A DNA stretch of 64,000 nt, from the NCBI RefSeq assembly GCF_003265705.1, contig NW_020312775.1:1440067-1504066 (forward strand), read 5' to 3'. The position numbers were made by a program, and so were the translations under genes. Below the pieces are notes generated by a model. The model was not told where the DNA came from, did no database searches, and saw nothing but the letters and a program-made list of their open reading frames with translations. The stretch's first letter is position 1, and each line of letters opens with the position of its first letter. The DNA comes from Callorhinus ursinus. Taxonomy: Eukaryota > Chordata > Mammalia > Carnivora > Otariidae. Positions 1 to 12,199 of this stretch are shown here, in pieces.

Positions 1-2358
1 GCCTCCTGGATTTTGATGCCTGTTTCCTTCCCCACATTAGGGATGTTCTCTGCTATTATATGCTCCAATATACCTTCTGCCCCTCTCTCTCTTTCTTCTT
101 CTGGGATCCCAATTATTCTAAGGTTGTTTCATCTTATCCTCTCGCTTATCTCTTGAATTCTGCCCTCGTGATCCTGTAGTTGTTTATCTCTCTTTTTCTC
201 AGCCTCTTTATTTTCCATCATTTAGTCTTCTATATCACTGATTCTTTCTTCTGCCTCATTATCCTAGCAGTTAGTGCCCCCATTTTTTATTGCACCTCAG
301 TAATAGCCTTTTTGATTTCGACTTGGTTAGATTTTAGTTCTTTTATTTCTCCAGAAAGGGTTTCTCTAATAACTTCCACGCTTTTTTTCAAGCCCAGCTA
401 GTATCTTTAAAGTCATGATTCTGAACTCTAGGTCCGACATCGTACTAATGTCAGTATTGAGTAGGTCCCTGGCAGACGGTAGTACTCTTGTTCTTTTAGC
501 TGAGGTGATTTTTTTCATCTTGTCATTTTGTCCAGAGGAGAACAGATGAATGAGAGAACAGAATGCTAACAGGTTAACAACGTCTCCAGCAAATATACTC
601 TATACAAATCAGAAAAGACCTGAAACCAGGGGACAAGAAAGGGAAAGAAAGAAGAGAAAAAAAAAAGGAAAAAGAAAAAGATAAAAACAAACAAAAGCAG
701 AACAAAACAAAAAAAAAACAGAATATGATCAAATATGATCAGACTATTGCATAGATCAGTGCCACACACTAGCTTTTGGGCATATTTTGGTCTGTTAGAA
801 GAAAGTGCCTGCTAAAATTTTAAAGGAAGAAAGACTTATATATGTACAAAATAAGGGTTGATAAAATGAAGGGATGGCAGATGACTGTAAAGATGAAAAT
901 TATAAAAGATTTTATAAAAGGAATTGGTAAGATAAGAAGTTGTTTTTAAAAAGAAAGAAGAAGATTTAAAAAGAAAAGGAAAAAAGAAAAAAAAGAAAAA
1001 AAAAAGGGAGAGAATGTGATCAGGCAGGAGAATAGAACAAAGCCGTACACTAGTGATTTAAGGTATATTTTCATCTGTTAGAAGAAATTGTATCTCAAAA
1101 TTTTAAAGAGAGAACAACTTATATATATATGCCAAAAATAAGGGTAACTACTATGAAGGGAAAAAAATATGACTCTAAAAATGAAAAATAAAAAAATATT
1201 TTTAAAAAGTGATTGATAAGATGTTGTTTGAAAAAGGGAAAAAGAAAAATTAAAAAAAAAGTTAAAAAATTAACTTTGAAAAACTAATGAATTATGGTAA
1301 AAAAGCCATGAATTCTATGTGCAGTATTCCCCTAGCGCTGGAGTTCTCCCATTCTCCTTGATCGGTAAACTTGGTCTTGGCTTGCTGGCTGTTCGTGCTG
1401 ATCTTCTGGGGGAGGGGCCTGTTGCCGTGGTTCCCAAATGTCTTTGCCCAAGGTGGAATTGCCCCGCCCTTGTGAGTCCGGGCTAAACAAGCTGCTCAGG
1501 TTTGCTCTCAGGAGCTTTTGTTCCCTGCAACCTCTCGGTATAGCTTTGGAGGACCAGGGTGAAAATGGTGGCCTCCCAATCTCTGCCCAGAGGAGCTGAG
1601 AACTCAGGGCCCCACTCCTCAGTGTGCCCCCAGAGAAAAGCAGTCACTCCCGTCTCCCCGGTCTCCGGCCGCACTCCGTGCTCACCCGGCCTGTGATCGA
1701 GCGTTTCTATGTCTGGCACCCAACCCCGTGTGGAGTCTCCAAACCCAGCAGATTCCTCCAGTGTGCTTCCATGCCACTCCTCCCAGGGGAGGAAGGGGAG
1801 TCTCCCCGGCTCTGCCGCTTGTTGGGTCCCTGCTGGAGGAGCAGTGACCCGACTGGGCCGCGGATCACAGTCTATGGCAACCCCGAGCTGAGAGCCCGCG
1901 CCTGGCTCCGTCTCTGCAGCCGGCTTCCCCGCTCCGATACCTGGGAGCTCTGCCGCACTCAGGCACTCCCGGTCTTTCTGTGACCCCCAGGGTTCTGAGA
2001 CCACACTGTCCTGCGAGGGTTCCACCCCCCCGCTTAGCCACTGGAGCGACGTCCCTCAGCGGAGCCAGCTTCTAAAAGTTCCAATTTTGTGCTCTGCGGC
2101 TCTATCACTTGCCAGAAGCAGCTGACGGAGGCCCCCTCCCCCGCCGTCTATCCTCCCAAATATCGCCTCAGATTCACTTCTCCGCACGTCCTACCTTCTA
2201 GAAAGTGGTCGCTTTTCTGTTCAGAGTGTTGTTACTCTTCTTATCTTGGATCTCCTGTTGAGTTCGTAGGTGTTCAGAATGGTTTGATCCCTATTCAGCT
2301 GAATTCCTGAGACCAGACGAAATCCAGGTCTCCTACTCCTCCGCCATCTTGCTCCACC
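1..2358 (-). mobile_element. L1 LINE (family A), 5'UTR and start of ORF1, runs off left edge
   Basis: Read on the minus strand this is the 5' end of a young carnivore L1. It begins near 2358 with the gcaagatggcggaggagtag motif and has a GC-rich 5'UTR (about 1320-2358), then a purine-rich 5'UTR segment (about 560-1310), then the ORF1 start codon at 524-526. The same order is found at 17188-24249, with roughly 10 percent mismatch over the stretch I compared by eye. ORF1 is broken: the codon matching the first Gln of EDQMMENK in the other copy is a stop near 222-224. The 3' part and the left target-site duplication lie outside the window. It interrupts an older plus-strand L1 that resumes at 2359. 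Confidence 0.9.
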
Positions 2359-5300
2359 CTGAACCAGATGGCTTTAACAGATATATTTAGTACATTCCAT
2401 CCTAAAATAGCAGAATACACATTCTTTTCAAGTGCATATGGAGCATTCTCCAGAATAGATCACATATTAGCCCACAAAATAAACCTCAACAAATTAGAAA
2501 AGATTGAAGTCATACCATGCATCTTTTCTGACCACAATGCCATGAGACTAGAAGTCAACCACAAGAGAAAATCTGGAAAGACCACAAATACACGGAAGTT
2601 AAACAACATGGTACTAAACAGTGAACAGGTCAACCAGGAAATCAAAGAAAAAGTTAAAAAGTACATAGAAACAAATGAAAATGAAAACATAATGCTCTAA
2701 TACCTTTGAGATGAAGCAAAATTGGTTCTAAGAGGGAAGTTTATAGCAATACAGGTCTACATCAATAAGCAAGAAAAATCTCAAGTCAGAAAACAAACAA
2801 TAAACAAAACCTAAAACCAGCAGAAGGAAGGAAATAATGAGTAGAGCAGAAATAAATGATATAGAAACTGAAAAAAACAATAGAACAGATTGATGAAACT
2901 AGGAGCTGGTTCTTTGAAAAAAATGAATAAAATTGATAAACCTCTAACTAGATTTATTAAGAAAAAAGAGAGAAAGGACTCAAATAAAATCACAAATGAG
3001 AGAGGACAAATAACAACACCACAGAAATACAAACAATTATAAGAGATTATTATGAAAAACTATATGCTAACACATTGGACAACCTGGAATAAATGGATAA
3101 ATTCTTAGAAACATAAATTACCCAAACTAAAACAGGAAGAAATAGAAAATTTGAACAGACTGATAACTAGCAAAGAAATTGAATCAGTAATTAAAAACTC
3201 TCAACAAACAAAAGTCCAGAACCAGAGGGCTTCACAGGAGAATTCTACCAAACATTTAAAGAGGAGTTAATATCTATTCTTCTCAAACTATCCCAAAAAA
3301 TAGAAAAGGAAGGAAAACTTCCAAATTCATTCTAGGAGGCCACCATTACCAATACCGAAACTGGATAAAGACACCACTAAAAAACAGAACTTCAGGCCAA
3401 TATCCCTGATGAACACAGATGCAAAAATCCTCAACAAAATACTAGCAAATCAAATCCAATAATATATTAAAAAAATCATCTCACCATGATCAAGTGGGAT
3501 TTATTTCTGGGTTGCAAGGTGGTTCAGTATTCACAAATCAATCAATGTGATACATCATCACATCAATTAGAGAAAAGATAAGAACCAAATGATCATTTCA
3601 AAAGATGAAGAAAATGCACTTGACAAAATACAACATCCCTTCATGATAAAAACCCTCAACAAAGAAGGTTTAGAGGGCACATACCTCAACATAATAAAGG
3701 CCATCTATGAAAACCTGCCAGCTAACATCATCCTCAATGGGGAAAAACAGAGCTTTTCCCTATGGTCAGGAACAAGACAAAGATGTCCACTCTCATCACT
3801 TTTCTTCAACATAGTGCTAGAAGTCCTAGCCACAGCAATCAGACAACAAAAAGAAATAAAAGGCATCTGAATCAGTAAGGAAGAAGTAGAATGTTCACTT
3901 TGTAGATGACATGATACTATTTATAGAAAATCCTAAAGACTTCACAAAAAAACTGCTAGAACTGATAAAAGAATTCAGTAAAGCTGCAGGATACAAAATC
4001 AATGTAGAGAAGTCTGTTTTATTTCTGTACACCAATAAAGAAGCAGCAGAAAGAGAAACAAAGAAAACCATCCCATTTACAATTGCACCCAAAATAATAA
4101 GCTACCTAGGGATAAATCTAATCAAAGAGGTGAAAGACCTGTACTCTGAAAACTATGAAACATTAATGAAAGAAATCAAAGATGACACAAAGAAATGGAA
4201 AGACATTCCAGGTTCTTGGATTGGAAGAACAAATATTGTTAAAATGTCCACACTACCCAAAGCACTCAACACAGTTAATGCAATCTCTACCGAGAATACC
4301 AACAGCATTTTTTACAGAACTAGAAGAAACAATTCTAAAATTTGCATGGAACCACAAAAGACCTCAAATAGCCAAAGCAATTGTGAAAAGGAAATGCAAA
4401 GCTGGAGGCATCACAATTCCAGATTCCTAGTTTTATTACAAAGCTGTAGTAATCAAAATAGTATGGTACTGGCACAAAAACAGACACATAGATCAATAGA
4501 ACAGAATAGAAGACCCAGAAATAAACCTACAACTGTATGGTCAATTAATCTTCAACAATGCAAGAAAGAATATCCAATTGGAAAAAGACAGTTTCTTCAA
4601 CAAATGGTGGTTGGGAAAACTGGACAGCAACAAGCAGAAGAATGGAATAGGATCACTTTATTGCACTATACACAAAAATGGATTCAAAATGGTTTAAAGA
4701 CCTAAATATGAAACCTAAAACCATAAAAATCCTAGAAGGGAACACAGGCAATAACCTCTTTGATGTCAGCCATAGCAACCTTTTTCTAGATATGTCTCCT
4801 GAGGCAAGGGAAACAAAAAGCAAAAATAAACTATTGAGACTACATCAAAATAAAAAAAACCAAACTTCTGCACAGTGAAAGAAAGAATCAACAAAACTGA
4901 AATATAACCTACAGAATGGGAGAAGATATTTGCAAATGACATATCTGATAAAGGGTTAGTATCAAAAATACGTAAAAAGTTATAAAACTCAAGACCCAAA
5001 AAAATCCAATTAAAAAATGGGCAGAAGACATAAGTAGAGATTTCTCCAAGAAGCCATACAGATGGCCAAAAGACACATGAAAAGATGCTCAACATCATTT
5101 ATCATCAGGAAAATGTAAATCAAAACTACAGTGAACTATCACCTCGCACCTGTCAAAATGGCTAAAATCAACACAAGAAACAACAGGTGTTGGTGAGGAT
5201 GCAGAGAAAAAGGAACTCTCTTGCCCTGTTGGTGGAAATGCAAACTGGTGCAGCCACTGTGAAACCAGTATGGAGGTTCTTCAAAAAGTTAAAAATAGAA

Positions 5301-5850
5301 TTATCTTATGATCCAGTAATTACACTACCAAGTAGTTACTCAAAGTATGCAAAACACTAATTCAAAGGATACATGCACCCCTATGTTTATAGCAGCACTA
5401 TTTACAATAGCCAAATTATGGGAGCAGCCCAAGTTTCTACTGACTGATGAATGGATAAACAAGAGGTGGTATATATATAATAGAATATTATTCAGCCATA
5501 CAAAAGAATGAAATTCATTTGCAACTATATGGATGGAACTGGAAAGTATAATCCTAAGTGAAATAAGTCAGAGAAAGACAAATGCCATATGATTTCACTC
5601 ATATGTGGAATTTAAGAAACAAAACAAATAAGCAAAGTGGTGGGGGGAAGAGAGGAAAAAAACCAAGAAACAGACTCTTAATTATAGAGAACAGACTGAT
5701 GGTTGCTGGGGGGAGGTGGGTAGGGGAATGTGTGAAATAGGTGATAAGCACTGGCTGATGCACGGTATTGTTGAATCATCATATTGTACATCTGAGACTA
5801 ATATAACACTGTGTGTTAACTAAGTGGAATTAAAATAAAAAGTTAAAAAT
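2359..5850 (+). mobile_element. Older L1 LINE, ORF2 from mid-endonuclease to 3'UTR
   Basis: Translated pieces give the back of the L1 endonuclease domain ([21 protein letters not shown], 2368-2700). Reverse transcriptase segments follow (3589-3870, [13 protein letters not shown]), then [19 protein letters not shown] near 4110 and a 3'UTR ending in an A-rich tail near 5850. Many stops and frameshifts break the reading frame. The catalytic FADD box reads FVDD around 3898-3912, so a key residue has changed as well. The missing 5' part probably lies left of the window, beyond the L1 that split this copy. Confidence 0.88.
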
Positions 5851-5859
5851 GAAAAGTAT

Positions 5860-6092
5860 ATCATAGACATCCTTCCCTATCCGTACAGGAACTCATTCTT
5901 AATAGCTGAATGACAATTCATATACAGTGGAATGTATTGTAATTTATTTACAGATTACCTATTGACAGACATTTAGGTTACCTCTATTTTTTTTTAGATT
6001 ATAAAGAATGTTGCAATGAGCCCACTAGTACATTATAAGTATCTTTGCCCACTTCTAGAAGTATTTCTGTAGGTTAGATTCTTAGTAGGGTA
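5860..6092 (-). mobile_element. Ancient L1 3'-end fragment
   Basis: Phrases such as acattcttaatagctgaatg and ataaagaatgttgcaatgag resemble the 3' ends of old mammalian L1 elements read in reverse. There is no open frame. The assignment rests on pattern recognition alone. Confidence 0.35.
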
Positions 6093-6410
6093 TATTATTG
6101 TCCTAGGGCTGCCATAAATAACCACAAACTTGGTGGCTTAAAAACAACAGAAATTTATTCTCTCACAGGTCTTTTTTGCCATTTCTTAACTTCTCATGGC
6201 TCTGGGCAATCATTGGCATTCCTTGGCTTGTAGATGCATTACTGTAATCTTTGCTTCTGTCTTCAAATGGCCTTCTTCCCTCTGTGTGTGGATCTGTGTA
6301 TCTCCAAATTTCCCTTTCCTCGTGAGGATGGCAGCCCCTATATTTAGGCTGAGAAAATTACATATCATTTTAATTGTAGTCCTGTTAGTATTTCTTCTGT
6401 GAATTGACTC
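6093..6410 (-). mobile_element. Solo LTR fragment, MLT/MaLR-like endogenous retrovirus relic
   Basis: The phrase ctagggctgccataaataac followed by acaaacttggtggcttaaaa and cagaaatttattctctcaca is the reversed end of an MLT-type (ERVL-MaLR) long terminal repeat. The AATAAA-type signal appears on the minus strand. The following tggcttgtagatg and ccctctgtgtgtggatctgtg pieces fit the same repeat. It is non-coding and eroded, and no internal retroviral sequence is seen beside it. Confidence 0.55.
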
Positions 6411-6419
6411 TTAATATCC

Positions 6420-8650
6420 ATAAAAACACACCATTTATAATTGTACAATTCAGTGGTTTTTAGTATATTCGAGAGTTGTGCAACCATCATCACTATTTAA
6501 TTCCAGAACATCTTCATCACTCCCAAAAGAAACCCTGTACCCATTACTATCACTCACCATTTCGCCCTTCCTCCAAGGCCTGAAAACCACTAATCTATTT
6601 CTTGTCTCTATGGATTTGCCTATTCTGGACATTTCATATAAATGGGATTATTTGTTATATGACCTTTTGTGTTTGATTTCTTTCATTTAGCATAATCTTT
6701 TCAGGCTTTGTTCATATTGTAGCAGGTACAGCATTTCATCCTTCTTTATTGCCTAACAATATTCCATTGCATGAACATACTATATTTTGTTTATTCATTC
6801 ATTAGTAGATGGACATTTAGTTTGTTTCCACTTTTGAGTTATTATGAATAATATTGTGATGTACATTTATGTACGAATTTTTGTGTGAACATATGTTTTT
6901 AAATCCTTCTGGGTATATACCTAGGAGTAGAATTGCTGAGTCATCTGATATCTCTCAATATAGATATTTAACTTTTTGAGAAACACCAAACTGTTTTCCA
7001 CAGTGGCTGCACCATTTGCATTCCCACCAGCAATGTATGAGTGGTCAATTTGTCCACATCCTTGCCAGAAATTGTTATTGTTCTTTTTAAAAATTATAGC
7101 CATCCAGGTAGATGTGAAGTGGTATTTCATTGTGCTTTTGATTTACATTTTCCTAATCATTAATGATTTTGAGCATTTTCTTCATGTGCCTTATTAGCCA
7201 TTGTATATCCTTTTCAGTTTCTATTCAAATCCCTCTCTCATTTTTAAATTTAGGTTATTTGTATTTTTATTATTGAGTTGTAAGAGATTTTGTTATATAT
7301 TCTGAATACAAATCCCTGATTGGACATGTGATTTGCAAATATTTTCACCCATTCTATGAGTGGCCTTATTATTTTTTGATAATGTTCTTTGATGCATAAA
7401 AGTTTTAATTTTGATGAATTCCAACTTATTTTTTCTTTTGTTGCTTGTGCTTTTGGTGTCATATCTGACTCTATTGTCAATTCTAAGGTCATGAAGATTT
7501 ATCCCTATGTTTTCTTCTAAGAGTTTTATAGCTTTAGCTCTTAACATTTAAGTCTTTGATCCATTTGAATTAGTTTTTGTATATGGTATGAGGTAGGGAT
7601 CCAAATTCATTCTTTTGAATGTGGAAATCCAGTTTTCCCACCACCATTTGTTGAAAAGACTGTCCTTTTCCATTGAATGATGTTGGCCCTCTTGTCAAAA
7701 TTCAACTGACCCGGGGTGCCTGGGTGGTGCAGTTTAAGCATGCGACTCTGTAGGGAACTTAGCTCAGGTTGTGATCTCAGGGTCATGAGGTCCAGCCCCG
7801 TGTCAGGCTCTGTGCTGAGCGTGGAGTATGCTTGGCTTTCTCCCTCCGTCTCCCTCTGCCCCTCCTCTGGTTCTCTCTTTCTCTCTCTCTCTAAAATAAA
7901 TAAATAAATCTTTAAAAAATTTCAATTGACCATAGAAGTTTGGGTTTATTTCTGGACTCTCAATTCTATTCTATTGGTCTATATGTCTATCCTTCTGCTA
8001 GTATCACACTGTTTTAAAATCAGAAAGTGTGACTTATTCAACTTTGTTCTTTTTTTCTGAGAAGAAAAAGCTATTGGTTATTGTGGGTCCCTTGTATTTC
8101 CATATAAATTTTAGGATCAGTCTTTCAGTTGTTGCAGAAGAGGCACTTGGAATTTTGATGGGGATTTTTTTTGAATCTGTAGATCAATGTGAGGAGTATT
8201 GCATTTTTAACAATATTAAGTCTTCCAATCCATGAACATAGGATGATGTCTTCATTTATTTAGGTCTTCTTTAATGACTTTCAATTATGTTTTCTGGCTT
8301 CTACTGTACAGTTCTTACACTACTTTGGTTAAATGTATTCCTAAACTTTTATTCTTTTTTGGTGTTATTATAAATGGAATTGTTTTCTTAATTTCATCGT
8401 TGGATCATTAATTGACAGTGAATAGAAATACATGTAGTTTTTGTATATTGATTTTGTATCCTAAAACCTTGCCGAACTTGTTTATTATCTCCAACAGTTT
8501 TTTAGTGGATTCTTTAGGTTTTTCAATTATAGGATTATGTCAGCTGCAAATAAAGGTAGTTTTAATTATTCCTTTCCATATCTAATGCCTCTTATTTCTT
8601 TTTTTTTGGCCTAATTTTCTTGGCTAGATTTTCCAAAAATCTATTGAGTT
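6420..8650 (-). mobile_element. Ancient L1 LINE, 3'UTR and 3' half of ORF2, split by a SINE
   Basis: The reverse strand encodes scattered L1 ORF2 C-terminal motifs. The zinc-knuckle region around 7000-7070 reads as FWQGCGQIDHSYIAGG, and 7250-7550 resembles the ORF2 tail ([20 protein letters not shown]). Stops occur throughout. A SINE at 7712-7916 interrupts it, and the L1 sequence resumes on the other side with a duplicated target. Confidence 0.75.
7712..7916 (+). mobile_element. CAN-SINE (tRNA-Lys derived)
   Basis: Starts ggggtgcctgggtggtgcag and ends in the CT-rich stretch and aaataaataaat tail. It is flanked by imperfect target-site duplications, aaaattcaactgacc (7697-7711) and aaatttcaattgacc (7917-7931), both part of the host L1. 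Confidence 0.92.
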
Positions 8651-8787
8651 TTGCAAATTCAGTTTTAGACATTCTGAAGTAGAGGTGCTCAGGTATCATT
8701 GAAGTCAAGTAGATAGTTGGCTATTTATATTAAGAGAGAGATCTGCTCTGGAGATTCAGACTTAGTAGATGTCAAGAGATATTTATT

Positions 8788-8986
8788 TATTTTAAAAAAA
8801 AAATTTATTTATTTATTTGACAGAGAGAGACACAGTGAAAGAGGGAACACAAGCAGGAGGAGTGGAAGAGGGAGAAGAAGGCTTCCTTCTGAGCAGGGAG
8901 CCCGATGCAGGGCTCAATCCCAGGACCCTGGGATCATGATCTGAGCCGAAGGCAGACGATTAATGACTGAGCCACCCAGGCGCCCC
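8788..8986 (-). mobile_element. CAN-SINE (tRNA-Lys derived)
   Basis: Reverse-oriented SINE with poly-T/A at left and gagccacccaggcgcccc at right. A 16-bp duplication tcaagagatatttatt lies at 8772-8787 and 8988-9003. Confidence 0.95.
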
Positions 8987-9040
8987 ATCAAGAGATATTT
9001 ATTGGATCCCTTGAAAAGATAGCCTTGCCCAAGTAGAGTG

Positions 9041-9236
9041 TTTTTTTTTTAAGATTTTATTTATTTATTTGAGAGAGAGAGAATGAGAGATAGAGAGCAT
9101 GAGAGGGAAGAGAGTCAGAGGGAGAAGCAGACTCCCTGCTGAGCAGGGAGCCCGATGTGGGACTCGATCCCGGGACTCCAGGATCATGACCTGAGCCGAA
9201 GGCAGTCCCTTAACCAACTGAGCCACCCAGGCACCC
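9041..9236 (-). mobile_element. CAN-SINE, left arm of an inverted pair
   Basis: Reverse-oriented SINE flanked by aagtagagtgtt and aagaagagtgtt. It belongs to the same subtype as the plus-strand SINE at 9531-9726, including the unusual ggactccaggatcatgacc (one C fewer than most copies) and the gagagcatgagagggaagag stretch. Confidence 0.95.
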
Positions 9237-9530
9237 AAGAAGAGTGTTAAAATGAGAAGAAGGCCTAGAGCAGAGGTCAATATCCCATAAATAATGGGGA
9301 TAGGAAGGAGATCTAAGGGAAATTGAGTAGTCACTGTCAGAAAGTTGAGTTAAATCTTGAGAGCATGGTGTCATGGAAGTCAAGGGAAGAAAGAGTTCCA
9401 AAAAAGTGAGAGCAGTCATTAGTTTGGGGGACACGAAATGTTTTAAATGCTGCTGAAAAGTTTAGTAAAATAATGTCTGGGGTAGATTAGGGCATGTTAA
9501 AGTGCTTAAGGAATAAAACTGGTAAAGGTG

Positions 9531-9726
9531 TGGGCACCTGGGTGGCTCAGTTGGTTAAGTGACTGCCTTCGGCTCAGGTCATGATCCTGGAGTCCCGGGA
9601 TCGAGTCCCACATTGGGCTCCCTGCTCAGCAGGGAGTCTGCTTCTCCCTCTGACCCTCTTCCCTCTCATGCTCTCTATCTCTCATTCTCTCTCTCTCAAA
9701 TAAATAAATAAATAAAATCTTTAAAA
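9531..9726 (+). mobile_element. CAN-SINE, right arm of an inverted pair, with Pol III boxes
   Basis: Flanked by a perfect 16-bp duplication aaaactggtaaaggtg (9515-9530 and 9727-9742). The internal RNA polymerase III promoter is visible: A box tggctcagttgg (9543-9554) and B box gggatcgagtcc (9597-9608). A CT-rich stretch and aaataaataaataaa tail follow. The clean duplication and intact boxes point to a fairly young copy. Confidence 0.96.
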
Positions 9727-9960
9727 AAAACTGGTAAAGGTGACAGTGAAGATGCTAAAGACAGAGGAGATAATCATCAACCTATAATTATTTCAGTCAG
9801 TAAATACTATCTTTGGATATGAATTATATCTGAATTTTCTGTGGATTGCCTATGCTTTTTGATGTAGCAGAAAACTCACTGTAGGGAACTCTGCTTGGAA
9901 GATCTTGTTTTAATGGGCCATGTATAAGTAGGTTCCAGGTAGAAGAGGTCTGATCTTTTC

Positions 9961-10746
9961 TTTTTTTTTTAATTCAATTAGCCAACATATAGTACATCAT
10001 TAGTTTTTGACATAGTGTTCAAGGATTAATTAGTTGCATATTACACCCAGTGTTCATCACATCATGTGCCATCCTTAATGCCCATCACCCAGTTATCCCA
10101 TCCCTCCACCCACCACCCTTTGTGCAACCCTCAGTTTGTTTCCCAGAGTCAAGAGTCTGTCATGGTTTGTCTCCCTCTCTGATTTCTTCCCGTTCAGTTT
10201 TCCCTTCCTTCCCCTATGCTCCTCTGCCCTATTTCTTATATTCCACATATGAGTGAAACCATATGATAATTGTCTTTCTCTGATTGTCTTATTTCACTTA
10301 GCATAATACCCTCCAGTTCCATCCATGTCAATGCAAATGATAGGTATTCATCCTTTCTGATGGCTGAGTAATATTCCATTGTATATATGAACCACATCTT
10401 CTTTATCCATTCATCTGTTGAAGGACATCTCAATACCTTCCACAGTTTGGCTATTGCAGACATTGCTGCTATGAACACTGGGGTGCATGTGCCTCTTCTT
10501 TTTACTACATCTGTATCTCTGGGATAAATACCCAGTAGTGCAATTGCTGGGTCATAGGGTAGCTCTATTTTTAACTTCTTGAGGAACCTTCACAATGTTT
10601 TCCAGAATGGCTGTATTAGCTTGCATTCCCACAAACAATGTAAGAGGGTTCCCCTTTCTCCACATCCCCAACCAACATTTGTTGTTCTTTGTCTTGCTAA
10701 TTTTAGCCATTCTGACTGGTGTAAGGTGGTATCTCATTGTGGTTTT
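9961..10746 (-). mobile_element. 5'-truncated L1, 3'UTR and ORF2 tail
   Basis: Poly-T at left, then the reversed L1 3'UTR (ttaattcaattagccaacat), then the ORF2 C-terminus ([14 protein letters not shown] around 10300-10400; [13 protein letters not shown] at 10552-10737). The 5' end stops at about 10746 and abuts an inverted duplication of neighbouring DNA. I see no ordinary target-site duplication. Confidence 0.9.
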
Positions 10747-10799
10747 GCTGGTGATTCTATGTTAAGTCAAAGCATACTTTGCCAGAGTTTCTATAATTA

Positions 10800-10985
10800 T
10801 GCCAGAGTTTCTCAAAGTATGCTTTGACTTGCATTAGAATCACCAGCAATATTTCTAAAGACACACATTGGTTGGTTTAATTACAGACCTACTGAATCAC
10901 AGTTCCAGGAGTGGTACCCTGGAATCTGCACCCTAACAACTTCCTTGAGATAATTCTTATGCACACCTAAATTTGAGAAGCATGG
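10800..10985 (+). mobile_element. MER5-like hAT-Charlie DNA transposon remnant
   Basis: The order tttctcaaagtatgctttga, gcattagaatcacc, cctactgaatcac, gaatctgcaccctaacaac, then aaatttgagaagcatgg matches the non-autonomous MER5 pattern (a Charlie-type cut-and-paste element). No transposase coding is present. Its first bases are copied in inverted form at 10746-10781. Confidence 0.6.
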
Positions 10986-11650
10986 TCCTGCAAGAGGTGG
11001 TCTCTAAAAGTTAGTTAAGCTGACTCATTTACTCCAAAGCAACAGAGAAGAGACCTGCTTAAAAGAGACACTGATTATAGCAACATGAGTTTATTTGGCT
11101 ACCTTTGGGTACAAGGGTACACAGTCTCATAAAATGTTTGCCAAGTGTCAAAGATTCTGTTATGTTTCCAATGATGTCATTAGTGTTTGGTTAAAATAAT
11201 GATGCCCATTCTGTGTGTGTTTTTAAGTAATGCCAAGATCTTTTATTGGTCAAGTTCCATTTTTCTATATTCTTCATCTCTTAAGGTCAAGACTCCTTGC
11301 TTTTGGCTTATCCTATACCCTTTTTCATTGGTAACTACATCAACCTACAAAAAGAGCAATTTAGGGGTGGAAATTGATCATCTAATCCAAGTCTTCAGGT
11401 TTTCTATAAAATGACTGACATATCAAACAATATCTAAGTATATTTCTAGGTTGCTAATAATATTTCATACTTTTCAGCTTCATGACTGTTTGAATTTTTC
11501 TTTGTGTATTATCTTCTGTTCTGACCAACCAGTAGTCTCTTTTCTTAATTCCCTATTTACTTCATGTGCTTATTCACAGAATGTTTTCTTTTTATTGATC
11601 ATAGCATCAAAGAAAGTTGGGACCAAAACGAACTTAGAGATTTTCTGCTT
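10986..11650. other. Unannotated, apparently single-copy DNA
   Basis: No repeat family or convincing coding sequence recognised. Open frames are short and lack known motifs. Confidence 0.5.
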
Positions 11651-11651
11651 C

Positions 11652-11800
11652 AACCATTATTTTTAAAGATAGGAAAACTGAAGGCCAGAGTCATGAAACA
11701 GCTTGCCTGCAGTAACACAGCTAGTTAGTGACCCAGCTAGTACCAGCACCTGGGTCTTCTGATTCTTTTTCCAGGGTTCTTCCCACTATAGCAGGGATTA
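11652..11800 (-). mobile_element. MIR SINE fragment
   Basis: The phrases gataggaaaactgaaggcca, taacacagctagttagtgac and cacctgggtcttctgattc are a reversed MIR core, an ancient mammal-wide tRNA-derived SINE. Confidence 0.7.
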
Positions 11801-12104
11801 TTATCCCCAGAGAAGACAAACTAATGATTTTTCATATGTTCTTCAAGTAGACCAAGTCTGGTGTGCAAAAGGAAGAATTGAAGGAAAATAGTGGGTTTCT
11901 TTTTAAGTTGAGTCTGTTAAAAAGATTTAACTTTCAACCACTATATTAGTTTTCATTTTTTCCCTCTCTTCTCTGCCAGAAACAATAAAATGACTGCTGT
12001 GGCACTGAGACCAAGGCAAGGTATTATACTTAAATCTGAGTTTAAATGATTTACAATTGAGGGGGAAGATTGTCTGGTGTACTGGGTTTACCAGGCTATT
12101 TCTA

Positions 12105-12190
12105 AATGCCACGGACCAGCCATGTGACCCTCATCAAATCACGATGAGGCTCTGTCTCTCGGTTTCTTCATTTTACAGGGAGGATTCTAC
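12105..12190 (+). mobile_element. MIR SINE core fragment
   Basis: agccatgtgaccctcatcaaa followed by tctcggtttcttcattttac matches the conserved MIR core in plus orientation. It is short and diverged. Confidence 0.5.
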
Positions 12191-12199
12191 TCAGAGTGC

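Noticed and set aside
1483..2025. 180-codon minus-strand open frame
   Set aside because: It lies in the GC- and CpG-rich L1 5'UTR, where stops are rare by composition. A similar frame at 23370-23846 has the same cause.
9041..9726. tRNA gene candidates from A/B boxes in SINEs
   Set aside because: The boxes belong to tRNA-Lys-derived SINEs with no intact cloverleaf. They are not tRNA genes.
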